Positions 1 through 6,996 of a stretch of 18,888 bases of DNA are shown here, in pieces. The DNA is from JBBSGC01 sp038254525 (lineage in GTDB: Bacteria; Actinomycetota; Actinomycetes; Propionibacteriales; Nocardioidaceae): NCBI GenBank assembly GCA_038254525.1, contig JBBSGC010000026.1:1-18888 (forward strand). The letters are read 5' to 3'. The notes under the pieces were generated by a model. The model did no database searches and was not told where the DNA came from. It saw only the letters and a program-made list of their open reading frames with translations. Both the position numbers and the translations under genes were made by a program. Position 1 is the stretch's first letter, and the number at the start of each line of letters is the position of its first letter.

Positions 1-600
1 GTACGACAGCGGCAGCACGTCGGAGATCCCGTGCAACGTCGACGGCAGCGCCGCCCGAGGTAGGAACAGCCCGCACAGCAGCAGCTGGGGGATCACGACC
101 GCGGGCATGAACTGCACCGCCTGGAACTCCGTTCGGGCGAAAGCAGAGACGAGCAGTCCCAAGGCCGTACCGAGCAAGGCATCTGCCACCGCGACGAGCC
201 CGAGCGTGAGCACTGAGCCGGCCACGTGGAGGCTCAGCACGTAGGCGGCCAAGCCCACCGCCAGCGCCGCCTGCAGGACGGCCGCGGCACCGAAGGCGAG
301 GGCGTAGCCCAGCAGGAAGTCGAGCTTGCCCATCGGCATGGCGAGCAGCCGTTCGAGGGTGCCGCTGGTCCGCTCCGACAGCGTGGTGACCGAGGTGACG
401 AGGAACATCACGATGAACGGGAAGACCGCCAGGAGCGGGCCACCGAGCCGGTCGAACACACCGGTGATGTCGGCGAAGGCCCACCACAGCAACGCGGTCA
501 GCGCACACGGCAGCACGAGCAGCAGAGCAACCGTGCGGTGGTCGCGCCGCAGCTGGCGCAGGATGCGCGTGCTCAGCGCCCACGTGATCCGCGGGCTCAT
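1..600 (-). CDS. ABC-2 type transporter permease (partial, runs off left edge)
   Basis: This is the membrane subunit of an ABC exporter. The frame stays open for 200 codons from the ATG at 600 to the window edge, so the C-terminus is missing. The visible protein begins MSPRITWALSTRILRQLRRD. A first membrane segment follows at about residues 24-43, then hydrophobic stretches near 57-72, 98-120, 127-150 and 160-180. The segment VTTLSERTSGTLERLLAMPM is the cytoplasmic loop typical of ABC-2 permeases, where the membrane subunit meets the ATPase. The start overlaps the stop of the upstream ATPase gene by four bases (ATGA at 597-600), so the two are translationally coupled and form one exporter. 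The substrate cannot be told; family members export drugs, antibiotics, polysaccharides or lipids. Type assignment is firm; substrate is unknown. Confidence 0.9.
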   Translation of the reverse strand, partial: MSPRITWALSTRILRQLRRDHRTVALLLVLPCALTALLWWAFADITGVFDRLGGPLLAVFPFIVMFLVTSVTTLSERTSGTLERLLAMPMGKLDFLLGYALAFGAAAVLQAALAVGLAAYVLSLHVAGSVLTLGLVAVADALLGTALGLLVSAFARTEFQAVQFMPAVVIPQLLLCGLFLPRAALPSTLHGISDVLPLSY

Positions 601-1370
601 GCCGACACCGCCCGGACGCCCTCGCGTGCAGCGCCGCCGCTCGGGGTGCCATCACTCACGGCGGCGTCGTCGACCAGCCGCAGGAAGGCGGTCTCGATGT
701 CGTCGGCGCCGATGCGACGCAGTAGGTCATCGGGTGGGTCGTCGGCCAGGATCACGCCGGCACGCATCAGCAGCAGCCGGTCGCAGCGTTGCGCCTCGTC
801 CATCACGTGGCTGGAGACCAGAACGGTGACCCCGAAGTCGGCCAGCCGGTGGAAGAGCGCCCACAGGTCTCGGCGGAGCACCGGGTCCAGACCGACCGTC
901 GGCTCATCGAGCACCAGCAGCTCCGGGCTGCCGAGCAGAGCTACGCCCAGCGACACCCGGTTTCGCTGTCCTCCCGAGAGATCCGACACCAGCACGTGTG
1001 CGTGATCGGCGAGGTCCACCTGCTGGACCACCCGCTCGGGGTCGTCGGCCGGTGCCCCGAGCACAGCGGCGAAGAAGCGCAGGTTGTCCAGCACCGACAG
1101 GTTCGGGTAGACGCTGGGGCTCTGAGTGAGGTAGCCGACCCGGGCTCGCAGGTCCTTGGACCCGGCCGGGCGGCCCAGTACGTCGATGCCTCCGGACTGC
1201 ACCTTCTGGACTCCGACTACTGCTCGCATCAGCGTGCTCTTGCCGCAGCCGGAGGGGCCCAGCAGCCCGGTCACCTGGCCGGCGTGGACGGTGAGATCCA
1301 GGGCGTCGAGGACCGCTCGACCGCCCCGGATCACGGTGAGCGAGTGGGTCTTGATGGCAGTATTCATCAT
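597..1370 (-). CDS. ABC-2 exporter ATP-binding protein
   Basis: This is the 257-residue nucleotide-binding subunit that powers the neighbouring permease. Walker A is GPSGCGKST at residues 38-46. The Q-loop lies in GYLTQSPSVYPNL, the ABC signature LSGGQ at 131-135, Walker B with LLVLDEP near 153-159, and the switch histidine in VLVSSHVMDE. This is the arrangement of CcmA/DrrA-type ATPases. Two adjacent ATG codons are available; the first, at 1370, lies 7 bases after a CAGTAT -10 element and has no Shine-Dalgarno at proper spacing, so a leaderless start is likely. The start lies inside a large inverted repeat (1353-1388) that probably acts as an operator. Its stop overlaps the permease start. 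Substrate unknown; a resistance or stress exporter is the usual role. Confidence 0.95.
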   Translation of the reverse strand: MMNTAIKTHSLTVIRGGRAVLDALDLTVHAGQVTGLLGPSGCGKSTLMRAVVGVQKVQSGGIDVLGRPAGSKDLRARVGYLTQSPSVYPNLSVLDNLRFFAAVLGAPADDPERVVQQVDLADHAHVLVSDLSGGQRNRVSLGVALLGSPELLVLDEPTVGLDPVLRRDLWALFHRLADFGVTVLVSSHVMDEAQRCDRLLLMRAGVILADDPPDDLLRRIGADDIETAFLRLVDDAAVSDGTPSGGAAREGVRAVSA

Positions 1371-1388
1371 GTGATGAATACTGCCATC
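1353..1388. repeat. 17-bp perfect inverted repeat over promoter and start codon (probable operator)
   Basis: The left arm GATGGCAGTATTCATCA (1353-1369) and the right arm TGATGAATACTGCCATC (1372-1388) are exact reverse complements, separated by the two bases TG. The repeat is AT-rich compared with its surroundings. It spans the -10 hexamer, the predicted transcription start and the first codons of the ABC ATPase. A bound dimeric repressor (GntR, TetR, PadR or MarR type) would block initiation. No regulator gene is adjacent inside the window; one could lie beyond the permease, off the left edge. Confidence 0.7.
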
Positions 1389-1407
1389 CCTCCGGCGCGT
1401 AGGTCAA
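1378..1407 (-). promoter_or_regulatory. Promoter of the ABC exporter operon
   Basis: Read on the minus strand, TTGACC (1407-1402) is followed after 18 bases by CAGTAT (1383-1378), and then after 7 bases by the ATG at 1370. The -35 hexamer matches the sigma-A consensus in five of six positions, and this is the best -35 in the window. The spacing implies transcription starts at or next to the ATG, giving a leaderless mRNA. The -10 is covered by the inverted repeat at 1353-1388. Inferred from sequence only. Confidence 0.6.
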
Positions 1408-1478
1408 CAGTCGGAATGACCCATCAGCGGTGCGTGTTGCTCAGGCCGTGCCCACTGCGATCGTCGCGACCACGTACG

Positions 1479-1580
1479 GCGGGCCATGTCGACCGCACGC
1501 TCCCCTTGGCCGAAGCGGCAGCGGCGCATGAAGTCGTGCGCGCCGGGCACACCCACGGCAAGGTCGCGCTGATGCCCTGA
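1479..1580 (+). pseudogene. C-terminal remnant of a medium-chain dehydrogenase/quinone reductase
   Basis: The reading frame ending at the TGA at 1578-1580 encodes VDRTLPLAEAAAAHEVV followed by RAGHTHGKVALMP. This matches the usual C-terminus of zinc-type alcohol dehydrogenase or quinone oxidoreductase proteins: a V(D)R..PL.EA..AH block, then a GK(V)xLxP end. Upstream in the same frame (before about 1479) the family resemblance stops, and no start codon with a ribosome binding site is found. It is therefore probably a decayed 3' end left by a deletion. It is short, so the assignment rests on motif recognition only. Confidence 0.5.
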
Positions 1581-1627
1581 CCAGCCGTTGAACCAGCCGT
1601 ACGCCCACGTCGCCAGGAGGCAACCCC

Positions 1628-2599
1628 ATGGAATACACCCACCTCGGTCGCAGCGGGCTACAGGTCTCGCGCCTGGTGCTCGGCACCATGAACTTCGGTC
1701 CGGAGACGACCCCCGAGGACAGCCACCCGATCATGGACCGCGCGCTCGACGCGGGGATCAACTTCTTCGACACCGCCAACGTCTACGGCTGGCGAAAGGG
1801 CGAGGGCTGGACCGAGCAGATCATCGGTGACTGGCTGGCCAAGAGCGGTCGACGAGACGAGGTCGTGCTCGCCACCAAGGTCTACGGCAGCATGAGCGAG
1901 GGTCCAAACAGCGACAAGCTGTCGGCATTGCACATCCGGCGCGAGGTGGAGGGGTCGTTGCGCCGGCTGCAGACCGACCACATCGACCTCTACCAGATGC
2001 ACCACGTCGACCGGGACACGCCGTGGGAGGAGATCTGGCAGGCGATGGACGTGCTCGTGGCGCAGGGCAAGGTGCTCTACGTCGGGTCGTCCAACTTCGC
2101 CGGCTGGCACATCGCGCGGGCCAACGAGGCGGCCCGCCAACGGCACTCGCTCGGCCTGGTGAGCGAGCAGTCGCTCTACAACCTGATGGAGCGCAGCATC
2201 GAGCTCGAGGTGCTCCCTGCCGCACGGGGCTACGGCCTCGGCGTCATCCCGTGGTCACCGCTGCAGGGCGGCCTGCTCGGCGGCATTCTGCGCAAGAGCG
2301 CCGAGTCGGGACGCGGAGCCTCGGACCGGGTGCAGCAGCGCCTTGGCGAGCACCGGTCCCAGATCGAGGCGTACGAAGCGTTCTGCGACGACTTGGGCCA
2401 CCACCCCGCCAACGTGGGACTGGCCTGGCTGCTGCACCAGGACGGTGTCACCGGCCCGATCACCGGCCCGCGCACCATGGAGCAGCTCGAGGAGTCACTG
2501 AAGGCCGTCGACATCGAGCTCGGCGAGCCCGAGCTCGAGCGGCTCGACGAGATCTTCCCAGGCCCGGGTGGGCCGGCGCCCGAGGCGTACGCCTGGTGA
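1628..2599 (+). CDS. Aldo/keto reductase
   Basis: This 323-residue NADPH-dependent oxidoreductase has a TIM-barrel fold. The start ATG at 1628 is preceded by a strong AGGAGG ribosome binding site about 8 bases upstream, unlike most genes here. The N-terminus (YTHLGRSGLQVSRLVLGTMN) is typical of the family. The catalytic tetrad is visible: Asp48 and Tyr53 in FDTANVYG, Lys84 in ATKVYG, and His125 in YQMHHVD. The coenzyme-binding end is represented by IPWSPLQGG and by GPRTMEQLEESL near the C-terminus. The closest named groups are the YajO/Gre3-like and KvbA-like AKRs; the substrate cannot be predicted. It stands alone, converging on the VIT gene 43 bases downstream, and follows a dehydrogenase remnant. 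Confidence 0.93.
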   Translation: MEYTHLGRSGLQVSRLVLGTMNFGPETTPEDSHPIMDRALDAGINFFDTANVYGWRKGEGWTEQIIGDWLAKSGRRDEVVLATKVYGSMSEGPNSDKLSALHIRREVEGSLRRLQTDHIDLYQMHHVDRDTPWEEIWQAMDVLVAQGKVLYVGSSNFAGWHIARANEAARQRHSLGLVSEQSLYNLMERSIELEVLPAARGYGLGVIPWSPLQGGLLGGILRKSAESGRGASDRVQQRLGEHRSQIEAYEAFCDDLGHHPANVGLAWLLHQDGVTGPITGPRTMEQLEESLKAVDIELGEPELERLDEIFPGPGGPAPEAYAW

Positions 2600-2642
2600 G
2601 GACCGGTGGGCGGCGCGCGGCGGTGCACCCGGCGTCCATGGG

Positions 2643-3710
2643 TCAGCCGAGCGTCGCGCCGAACACCAGACCCAGCAGGTACGTCGCACCGGCGGCGACC
2701 GCTCCGATCGCCAGCTGGCGCAGGGCCCGCAACAACGGAGGGCCGCCGGACAGCACGCCGACGACAGTGCCGGTGAGCAGCAGCGCCAGGGCCACCAGGA
2801 CGGTCGCCACCACAAGTGCCGGTGTCTCGCTCAGGCCGAACAGGAACGGCAGCACCGGCACGGCAGCGCCAGCGGCGAAGAACGTGAAGCTCGACAGCGC
2901 CGCCCTCAGGCCGGTGCCGACCAGCTCGTGCGCCGCATCGGTCGAGGCCGGCTCCGGGTCCAGCGGCGGTCGGCTGCGCAGCATGGCGTCGGCACGGCGC
3001 TGCGCCTCCTCGGCGCTCATGCCGCGGGCCCGATAGACCAGCGCCAGCTCGTTGGCGTCGACATCGAGGTGAGGTACTGCCGAGGGCGTCGTGCGGCTCG
3101 GAACCGACGCCGTCAGCAGCTCGCGTTGTGACCGGACCGAGATGTACTCACCGGCGCCCATCGACAGCGCGCCCGCGAGCAACCCGGCCAGGCCGGTCAG
3201 CAGGATCGTCGACGACGCCGCGCCGCCGGCGCTGACGCCCAGCACGAGCGACAGGTTGCTGAGCAGCCCGTCGTTGGCGCCGAACACTGCAGCCCGGAAG
3301 GTGCCCGAGACCCTGGCCCGGCCACGCGCCGCCAGGCCGCGCACGACCTCCTCGTGGATGCGTTCGTCAGCGGCCATGGCCGGCGTGGCATCGGCTTCGG
3401 TGTCGTACTCCGAGCGGCTCTCCGCGCGCTGGGCCAAGGCGAGCACGAACACCGAGCCGAAGCGGTGGGCGAGCAGCGCAAGCATCCTGGTGCGCAGGTT
3501 GCCGCGCTGCGGTCGCCCGACCCGGTCGCCGAGGAGGCGCTCCCAGTGGGCGATGTGGCGCTCCTCGGCGTCCGCGAGGCCGAGGAGGATCTCGCGCTCC
3601 TCACCGCCGCGCCGTGAGGCCAGGTTGCGATAGACCTCCGCCTCGGCCCGCTCGTCGGCCAGCAGCCGCCGCCACCGACGCAGCGACGCGGAGTCGGGCT
3701 GGGCCTGCAC
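2643..3710 (-). CDS. Ferritin-like/VIT1 family iron or manganese transporter
   Basis: This 355-residue fusion protein has two parts. Residues 1 to about 130 form a rubrerythrin/ferritin-like helical domain with metal-ligand candidates in LLADERAEAEVYRNLA (Glu20, Glu23) and LADAEERHIAHW (Glu49, His52). Residues from about 135 onward form a VIT1/CCC1 membrane domain with the family's FGANDGLLSNLSLVLGVS helix, then LAGALSMGAGEYISVRSQRE and three more hydrophobic helices ending at the C-terminus. Known relatives (MbfA, plant VIT1) export Fe2+ or Mn2+, with the cytoplasmic ferritin-like part sensing or capturing the metal. The start is a GTG at 3710 with no clear Shine-Dalgarno; the exact start is less certain than the frame. 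It lies 66 bases after the TetR gene on the same strand and may belong to the same transcript. Confidence 0.92.
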   Translation of the reverse strand: MQAQPDSASLRRWRRLLADERAEAEVYRNLASRRGGEEREILLGLADAEERHIAHWERLLGDRVGRPQRGNLRTRMLALLAHRFGSVFVLALAQRAESRSEYDTEADATPAMAADERIHEEVVRGLAARGRARVSGTFRAAVFGANDGLLSNLSLVLGVSAGGAASSTILLTGLAGLLAGALSMGAGEYISVRSQRELLTASVPSRTTPSAVPHLDVDANELALVYRARGMSAEEAQRRADAMLRSRPPLDPEPASTDAAHELVGTGLRAALSSFTFFAAGAAVPVLPFLFGLSETPALVVATVLVALALLLTGTVVGVLSGGPPLLRALRQLAIGAVAAGATYLLGLVFGATLG

Positions 3711-3776
3711 GGACCGAATGCTCGCACAAGCAGCGCGCCGAGCTCCGCCGCTGGCCGGTGGCTGTGCCAGAGCGCC

Positions 3777-4361
3777 TCAGCCGTAGACATACCGCTGCAG
3801 CGTCGGCCCCACGAGCGCCGCGACCTGGTCAGCCGGCATCGAGGCGAGCGGCTCCACCGGCACGACGTAGCGGGTGACGAGCAGCCCGACGACCTGCGCG
3901 GCGACCAGGCTAGCCCGGCGCGAGGGCTCGTCGATCCCTGGTACGGCGGCGATCTGGGCGAGGATCAGCCGAAGGAGTCCGTCGCGCAGCAGCGACGACG
4001 CCGACTCGGTGGCCAGCCCGGCCCGCATGACACCGAGCAGCTGGGGCCGGGCCGGGCCGTCCCAGACCTCGAGCACCACACGTACCAACCGTTCGCCGAG
4101 CTCGTCGGGACGACCGGTGAGCACCGGTGGCAACAGCTCGCGGGGGTCGAAGGGCATCTCCATCGCGGCGAGGAACAGGTCCTCCTTGCCGGCGAAGTAG
4201 TGATGCACCAGGGCCGGGTCGACACCGGCGGCCCGGGCTACCGCACGCATCGAGGTCCGGTCGTAGCCGTGTTCGGCGAACGAGCGCCGCGCGGCCTCGA
4301 CGATGTCGCCACGCGTGTCTGGCGTGCCGGGGCGGCGACCGCGGCTGGGAGCGGCCGTCAT
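3777..4361 (-). CDS. TetR/AcrR family transcriptional regulator
   Basis: This one-component repressor has 194 residues. The N-terminal helix-turn-helix is plain: IVEAARRSFAEHGYDRTSMR and AVARAAGVDPALVHHYF, then GKEDLFLAAM, covering about residues 20-66. This is the canonical TetR DNA-binding domain. The C-terminal ligand-binding domain (FDPRELLPPVLTGRPDELGE onward) resembles the TetR_C_17 type often annotated in actinobacteria. The start ATG at 4361 overlaps the stop of the TIM-barrel gene (ATGA at 4358-4361), so it is translationally coupled and co-transcribed with ppx and the isomerase-like gene. The frame stays open far upstream to 4979, but that extension is antiparallel noise inside the neighbouring gene. 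Ligand and targets are unknown. Confidence 0.93.
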   Translation of the reverse strand: MTAAPSRGRRPGTPDTRGDIVEAARRSFAEHGYDRTSMRAVARAAGVDPALVHHYFAGKEDLFLAAMEMPFDPRELLPPVLTGRPDELGERLVRVVLEVWDGPARPQLLGVMRAGLATESASSLLRDGLLRLILAQIAAVPGIDEPSRRASLVAAQVVGLLVTRYVVPVEPLASMPADQVAALVGPTLQRYVYG

Positions 4362-5242
4362 CCGCCGCCCTCGGTGGGGGGCACCCACGCCTGGACCACG
4401 CCGGCCGCGCTGACCGTGAAATCGGCCCGGCCGGCGGCCGCCAGGTGCAGCCGGGTGAACGCCAGGGCCTCGACCAGGTCGTCCTCGCGGGCAGCCCGGT
4501 CCGCGGCCCGCCGGGTGTTGATCTCGATCACGACGTGACCCTCGAACCTCCGGGTCGCCATCAGCTCCAGGAACTCGGCGCACGGCTGGGTGCCCCGACC
4601 CGGCACGAGGTGCTCGTCCTTGGCCGACCCGAGCCCGTCGGTCATGTGCACGTGGCGTAGCCGCTCGCCGAGCTCGTCGGCCATCGTCAGCGGGTCCGCC
4701 TGCGCGGTCGCGCTGTGCGACAGGTCGACGGTGACGTTGGCGTACGGCTGACGCACCGGGTCCCAGCTCGGCGCGTACACCTGGAGCTCCCGTCGCGCGG
4801 TCCGCCACGGGTACATGTTCTCGACGGCGAATGCGATGCCGGTCTCCGCCTCGAGCTCGGTGATGCCGTCGGCGAAACCCTTGGCGTAGTCGCGCTGCCA
4901 GCGAAACGGTGGGTGGACCACGACGACATCGGCGGCCAGGCGCTGCGCCATCTCCGCACTGCGGCGCAGCTTGTCCCACGGCTCGGTGCCCCAGACCCGC
5001 TGGGTGACCAACAGGCAGGGTGCGTGGACGGCTACGACCGGGACGCCATGGCGCTCGCTCAGCCGTTCGACGATGTCGATGTCCTGGCTGACCTCATCGA
5101 TCCCGACCATCACCTCGACCGCGTCGTAGCCGAGCCCGGCAGCCAGCTCGAAGCCGCTGGCGGTGGACTCCGGGTAGACCGAGGCCGTGGACAGCGCGAC
5201 CGATGATGCGGGCACCCGAACCGGAACGGCCGGTTCGCTCAC
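4358..5242 (-). CDS. TIM-barrel sugar phosphate isomerase/epimerase-like protein
   Basis: This is a 294-residue xylose isomerase-like (AP endonuclease 2 family) barrel. Metal-binding candidates follow the family pattern: Glu in FAVENMYPW, Asp and His in VTVDLSHSA, the two His in RHVHMTDG, and Glu in HVVIEINTR. I chose the GTG at 5242 because it forms a four-base GTGA overlap with the ppx stop (5239-5242); an upstream GTG at 5257 would add five residues. A homologous pair, ppx next to a sugar-isomerase-like gene, occurs in M. tuberculosis (Rv0496, Rv0498) as I recall. The substrate is unknown. The constant link to a Ppx/GppA protein suggests a shared, uncharacterised role. Confidence 0.85.
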   Translation of the reverse strand: MSEPAVPVRVPASSVALSTASVYPESTASGFELAAGLGYDAVEVMVGIDEVSQDIDIVERLSERHGVPVVAVHAPCLLVTQRVWGTEPWDKLRRSAEMAQRLAADVVVVHPPFRWQRDYAKGFADGITELEAETGIAFAVENMYPWRTARRELQVYAPSWDPVRQPYANVTVDLSHSATAQADPLTMADELGERLRHVHMTDGLGSAKDEHLVPGRGTQPCAEFLELMATRRFEGHVVIEINTRRAADRAAREDDLVEALAFTRLHLAAAGRADFTVSAAGVVQAWVPPTEGGG

Positions 5243-6162
5243 ATCTTGTCCAGCCACTGCAGGATGACGCCCTCACGCAGCGCCCAGGGACACATCTCCA
5301 GCTCGGAAAGGTCGAAAAGGTCCATGGCAGCGTCGGCGACGATCGCGCCCGCGGCGATCTGGTGCGCCCGGTTCGCCGAGACACCCGGCAGACGGGCGAT
5401 CTCGTCGACCGGCAAGCTCACCAGACTGTCCAGCTGTGCGGCGAGGACATCGTGGGGGATTGTGCGGCGCACCAGCGGCCCGGCGTCCGACGAGGCCGCG
5501 CCGCAGATCCGGGCGAGGGAGCGGAACGTCTTGCTGGTCGCCATCGCATTGTCCGCGGTGCCGCTGCGCAGCACGGCGCCTGCATCTCGCGCTATCTCTG
5601 CCCGCACGTGCCGGCGCAGCGCCCGGACCCGACCCCGGTCGCCGGTCTTCCCGGTCAGCCACTCCCGGGTCAGCCGGGCCGCACCGAGCGGCAGCGAGAG
5701 AGCGACCTCGGGTGCCTCGTCGGCGCCGAGCGCGATCTCCAGCGACCCCCCGCCGATGTCGAACAGCAGCACCCGTCCCGCCGACCAGCCCGACCACCGT
5801 CGCACGGCCAAGAAAGTCAACCGGGCCTCGTCACCTCCCGGGAGCACCTCAAGCTCCAGGCCGGTCGAGCGCCGCACGCGGTCGAGCACCTCGTCGGCGT
5901 TGGTGGCGTCGCGCACTGCCGAGGTCGCGAACGCCTGCACGGTCTCGCAGCCCTTGTCCTCGGCGACCGCCTGCGCCGACTGCACGAACTTGACCAGTGT
6001 CGTGATGCCCGACTCGTCGACGGCACCGGCGCCGCTGAGATGCTCGGCGAGGCGCAGCGGTTCCTTGAGCGAGAAGGCGGGCAGTGGTGCGGCGCCGCGG
6101 TGCGCGTCGACCACCAGCAGGTGGCCGGTGTTCGAACCGATGTCGAGCACGCCCATCCGCAT
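5239..6162 (-). CDS. Exopolyphosphatase/guanosine pentaphosphatase (Ppx/GppA family)
   Basis: The family hydrolyses terminal phosphates of inorganic polyphosphate or converts pppGpp to ppGpp. This 307-residue protein is the short actinobacterial form without the C-terminal HD domain. It has the ASKHA-fold signatures: phosphate-1 loop GVLDIGSNTGHLLVVD at residues 4-19, the FATSAVRDATNADE stretch, and phosphate-2 loop VLLFDIGGGSLEIALG. The ATG at 6162 lies 6 bases after a TAGCGT -10 element, so the mRNA is probably leaderless; a second ATG six bases inside would give MGVLDIGSN. It is the first gene of a three-gene operon with the isomerase-like and TetR genes, and it is divergent from the Cys-rich gene with only 31 bases between start codons. 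Confidence 0.92.
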   Translation of the reverse strand: MRMGVLDIGSNTGHLLVVDAHRGAAPLPAFSLKEPLRLAEHLSGAGAVDESGITTLVKFVQSAQAVAEDKGCETVQAFATSAVRDATNADEVLDRVRRSTGLELEVLPGGDEARLTFLAVRRWSGWSAGRVLLFDIGGGSLEIALGADEAPEVALSLPLGAARLTREWLTGKTGDRGRVRALRRHVRAEIARDAGAVLRSGTADNAMATSKTFRSLARICGAASSDAGPLVRRTIPHDVLAAQLDSLVSLPVDEIARLPGVSANRAHQIAAGAIVADAAMDLFDLSELEMCPWALREGVILQWLDKM

Positions 6163-6168
6163 GCTCCC

Positions 6169-6186
6169 ACGCTAGCCGCCTACGCT
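6169..6186. promoter_or_regulatory. Back-to-back -10 elements of a divergent leaderless promoter pair
   Basis: On the minus strand TAGCGT (6174-6169) lies 6 bases before the ppx ATG. On the plus strand TACGCT (6181-6186) lies 7 bases before the GTG at 6194. Only six bases separate the two hexamers, and the start codons are 31 bases apart. Each polymerase footprint must cover the opposite start codon, so the two promoters should compete. Neither has a convincing -35 hexamer. Confidence 0.5.
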
Positions 6187-6193
6187 GAGCACC

Positions 6194-6952
6194 GTGCCCG
6201 AGGTTGCCCTGGACTTCCCGCGCGCGTACGTCGAGTTCGTCGACCCGGACGACGAGGCGCAGGCGTTCCGCTGTGACCTGACCTGGTTGACCTCCCGTTG
6301 GACGTGCATCTTCGGCGCGGGGTGCCAGGGCATCTATGCCGGCCGGCCTGACGACGGTTGCTGCACGCTGGGTGCCCACTTCGCCGATGTCGCGGACGAG
6401 AGGCGGGTCGCCAGGCACGCCCGGAAACTGGCCGCCCAGGACTGGCAGTACCGGCAGAGCGCCCGCGAGAACGGCTGGGTCGAGGTGGACGACGACGGTG
6501 AGCGCAAGACCCGCGTGGTCGACGGAGCCTGCGTCTTCCTCAACCGGCCAGGCTTTGCCGGCGGTGCAGGGTGCGCGCTGCACCGCTGGGCACTGCGCCG
6601 CGGCGTCAGGCCGCTCGAGTCCAAGCCCGACGTCTGCTGGCAGCTGCCCACGCGTCGCGCCTTTCGAGAGGTCGAACGGCCCGACGGCACTCGCTACACC
6701 GAGGTGAGCATCGGTGAGTACGACCGGCGCGGATGGGGGCCGGGTGGGCACGACCTGGACTGGTACTGCTCGGGGAACACCGAGGCACACGTGGGGCGCG
6801 ACCCGGTGTGGGTAGCCAACCGCGACGAGCTCGTCGAGCTGATGGGCCCGAAGGCCTACGCCGTGCTGGCCGGGGTCTGCGCGGCGCGGGAGCGTGCCGG
6901 CGGCACCCTCGCCGGTCATCCCGCCGGTCGGCCCGCCGGCCCCCGCACGTGA
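6194..6952 (+). CDS. Conserved cysteine-rich protein of unknown function
   Basis: I do not recognise a characterised function. The 252-residue soluble protein has ten cysteines. The first eight are at about 27, 38, 44, 56, 57, 113, 127 and 148, in blocks such as TCIFGAGCQGI, DDGCCTLGAHF and KPDVCWQLP, and a ninth is at 192 (DWYCSG). The clustered Cys, plus conserved-looking His in CTLGAHF and CALHRWA, suggest a Zn or Fe-S site. The style resembles CxxC metal proteins of the YkgJ/DUF3109 kind, but that is a weak guess. Proteins like this are annotated as hypothetical across actinobacteria, to my memory. The GTG start at 6194 is set by a TACGCT -10 seven bases upstream. The C-terminal tail (GHPAGRPAGPRT) looks disordered. 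Confidence 0.85.
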   Translation: MPEVALDFPRAYVEFVDPDDEAQAFRCDLTWLTSRWTCIFGAGCQGIYAGRPDDGCCTLGAHFADVADERRVARHARKLAAQDWQYRQSARENGWVEVDDDGERKTRVVDGACVFLNRPGFAGGAGCALHRWALRRGVRPLESKPDVCWQLPTRRAFREVERPDGTRYTEVSIGEYDRRGWGPGGHDLDWYCSGNTEAHVGRDPVWVANRDELVELMGPKAYAVLAGVCAARERAGGTLAGHPAGRPAGPRT

Positions 6953-6996
6953 CCCCAGTGGCTCGATCGGGACGCTCGAGGGCAACAATGCACCGC

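Noticed and set aside
1358..1388. Short leader peptide (ATG GCA GTA TTC ATC ACA TGA, minus strand, preceded by GGAGGG) overlapping the ABC ATPase start
   Set aside because: The promoter TTGACC-N18-CAGTAT places the transcription start at about 1370, downstream of this ATG, and the ATG belongs to the inverted repeat arm. It would be untranscribed unless a second promoter exists.
4362..4979. Long N-terminal extension of the TetR frame on the minus strand
   Set aside because: It lies wholly inside the isomerase-like gene in another frame, has low-complexity Arg/Gly-rich composition, and the TetR domain begins properly at the coupled ATG at 4361.
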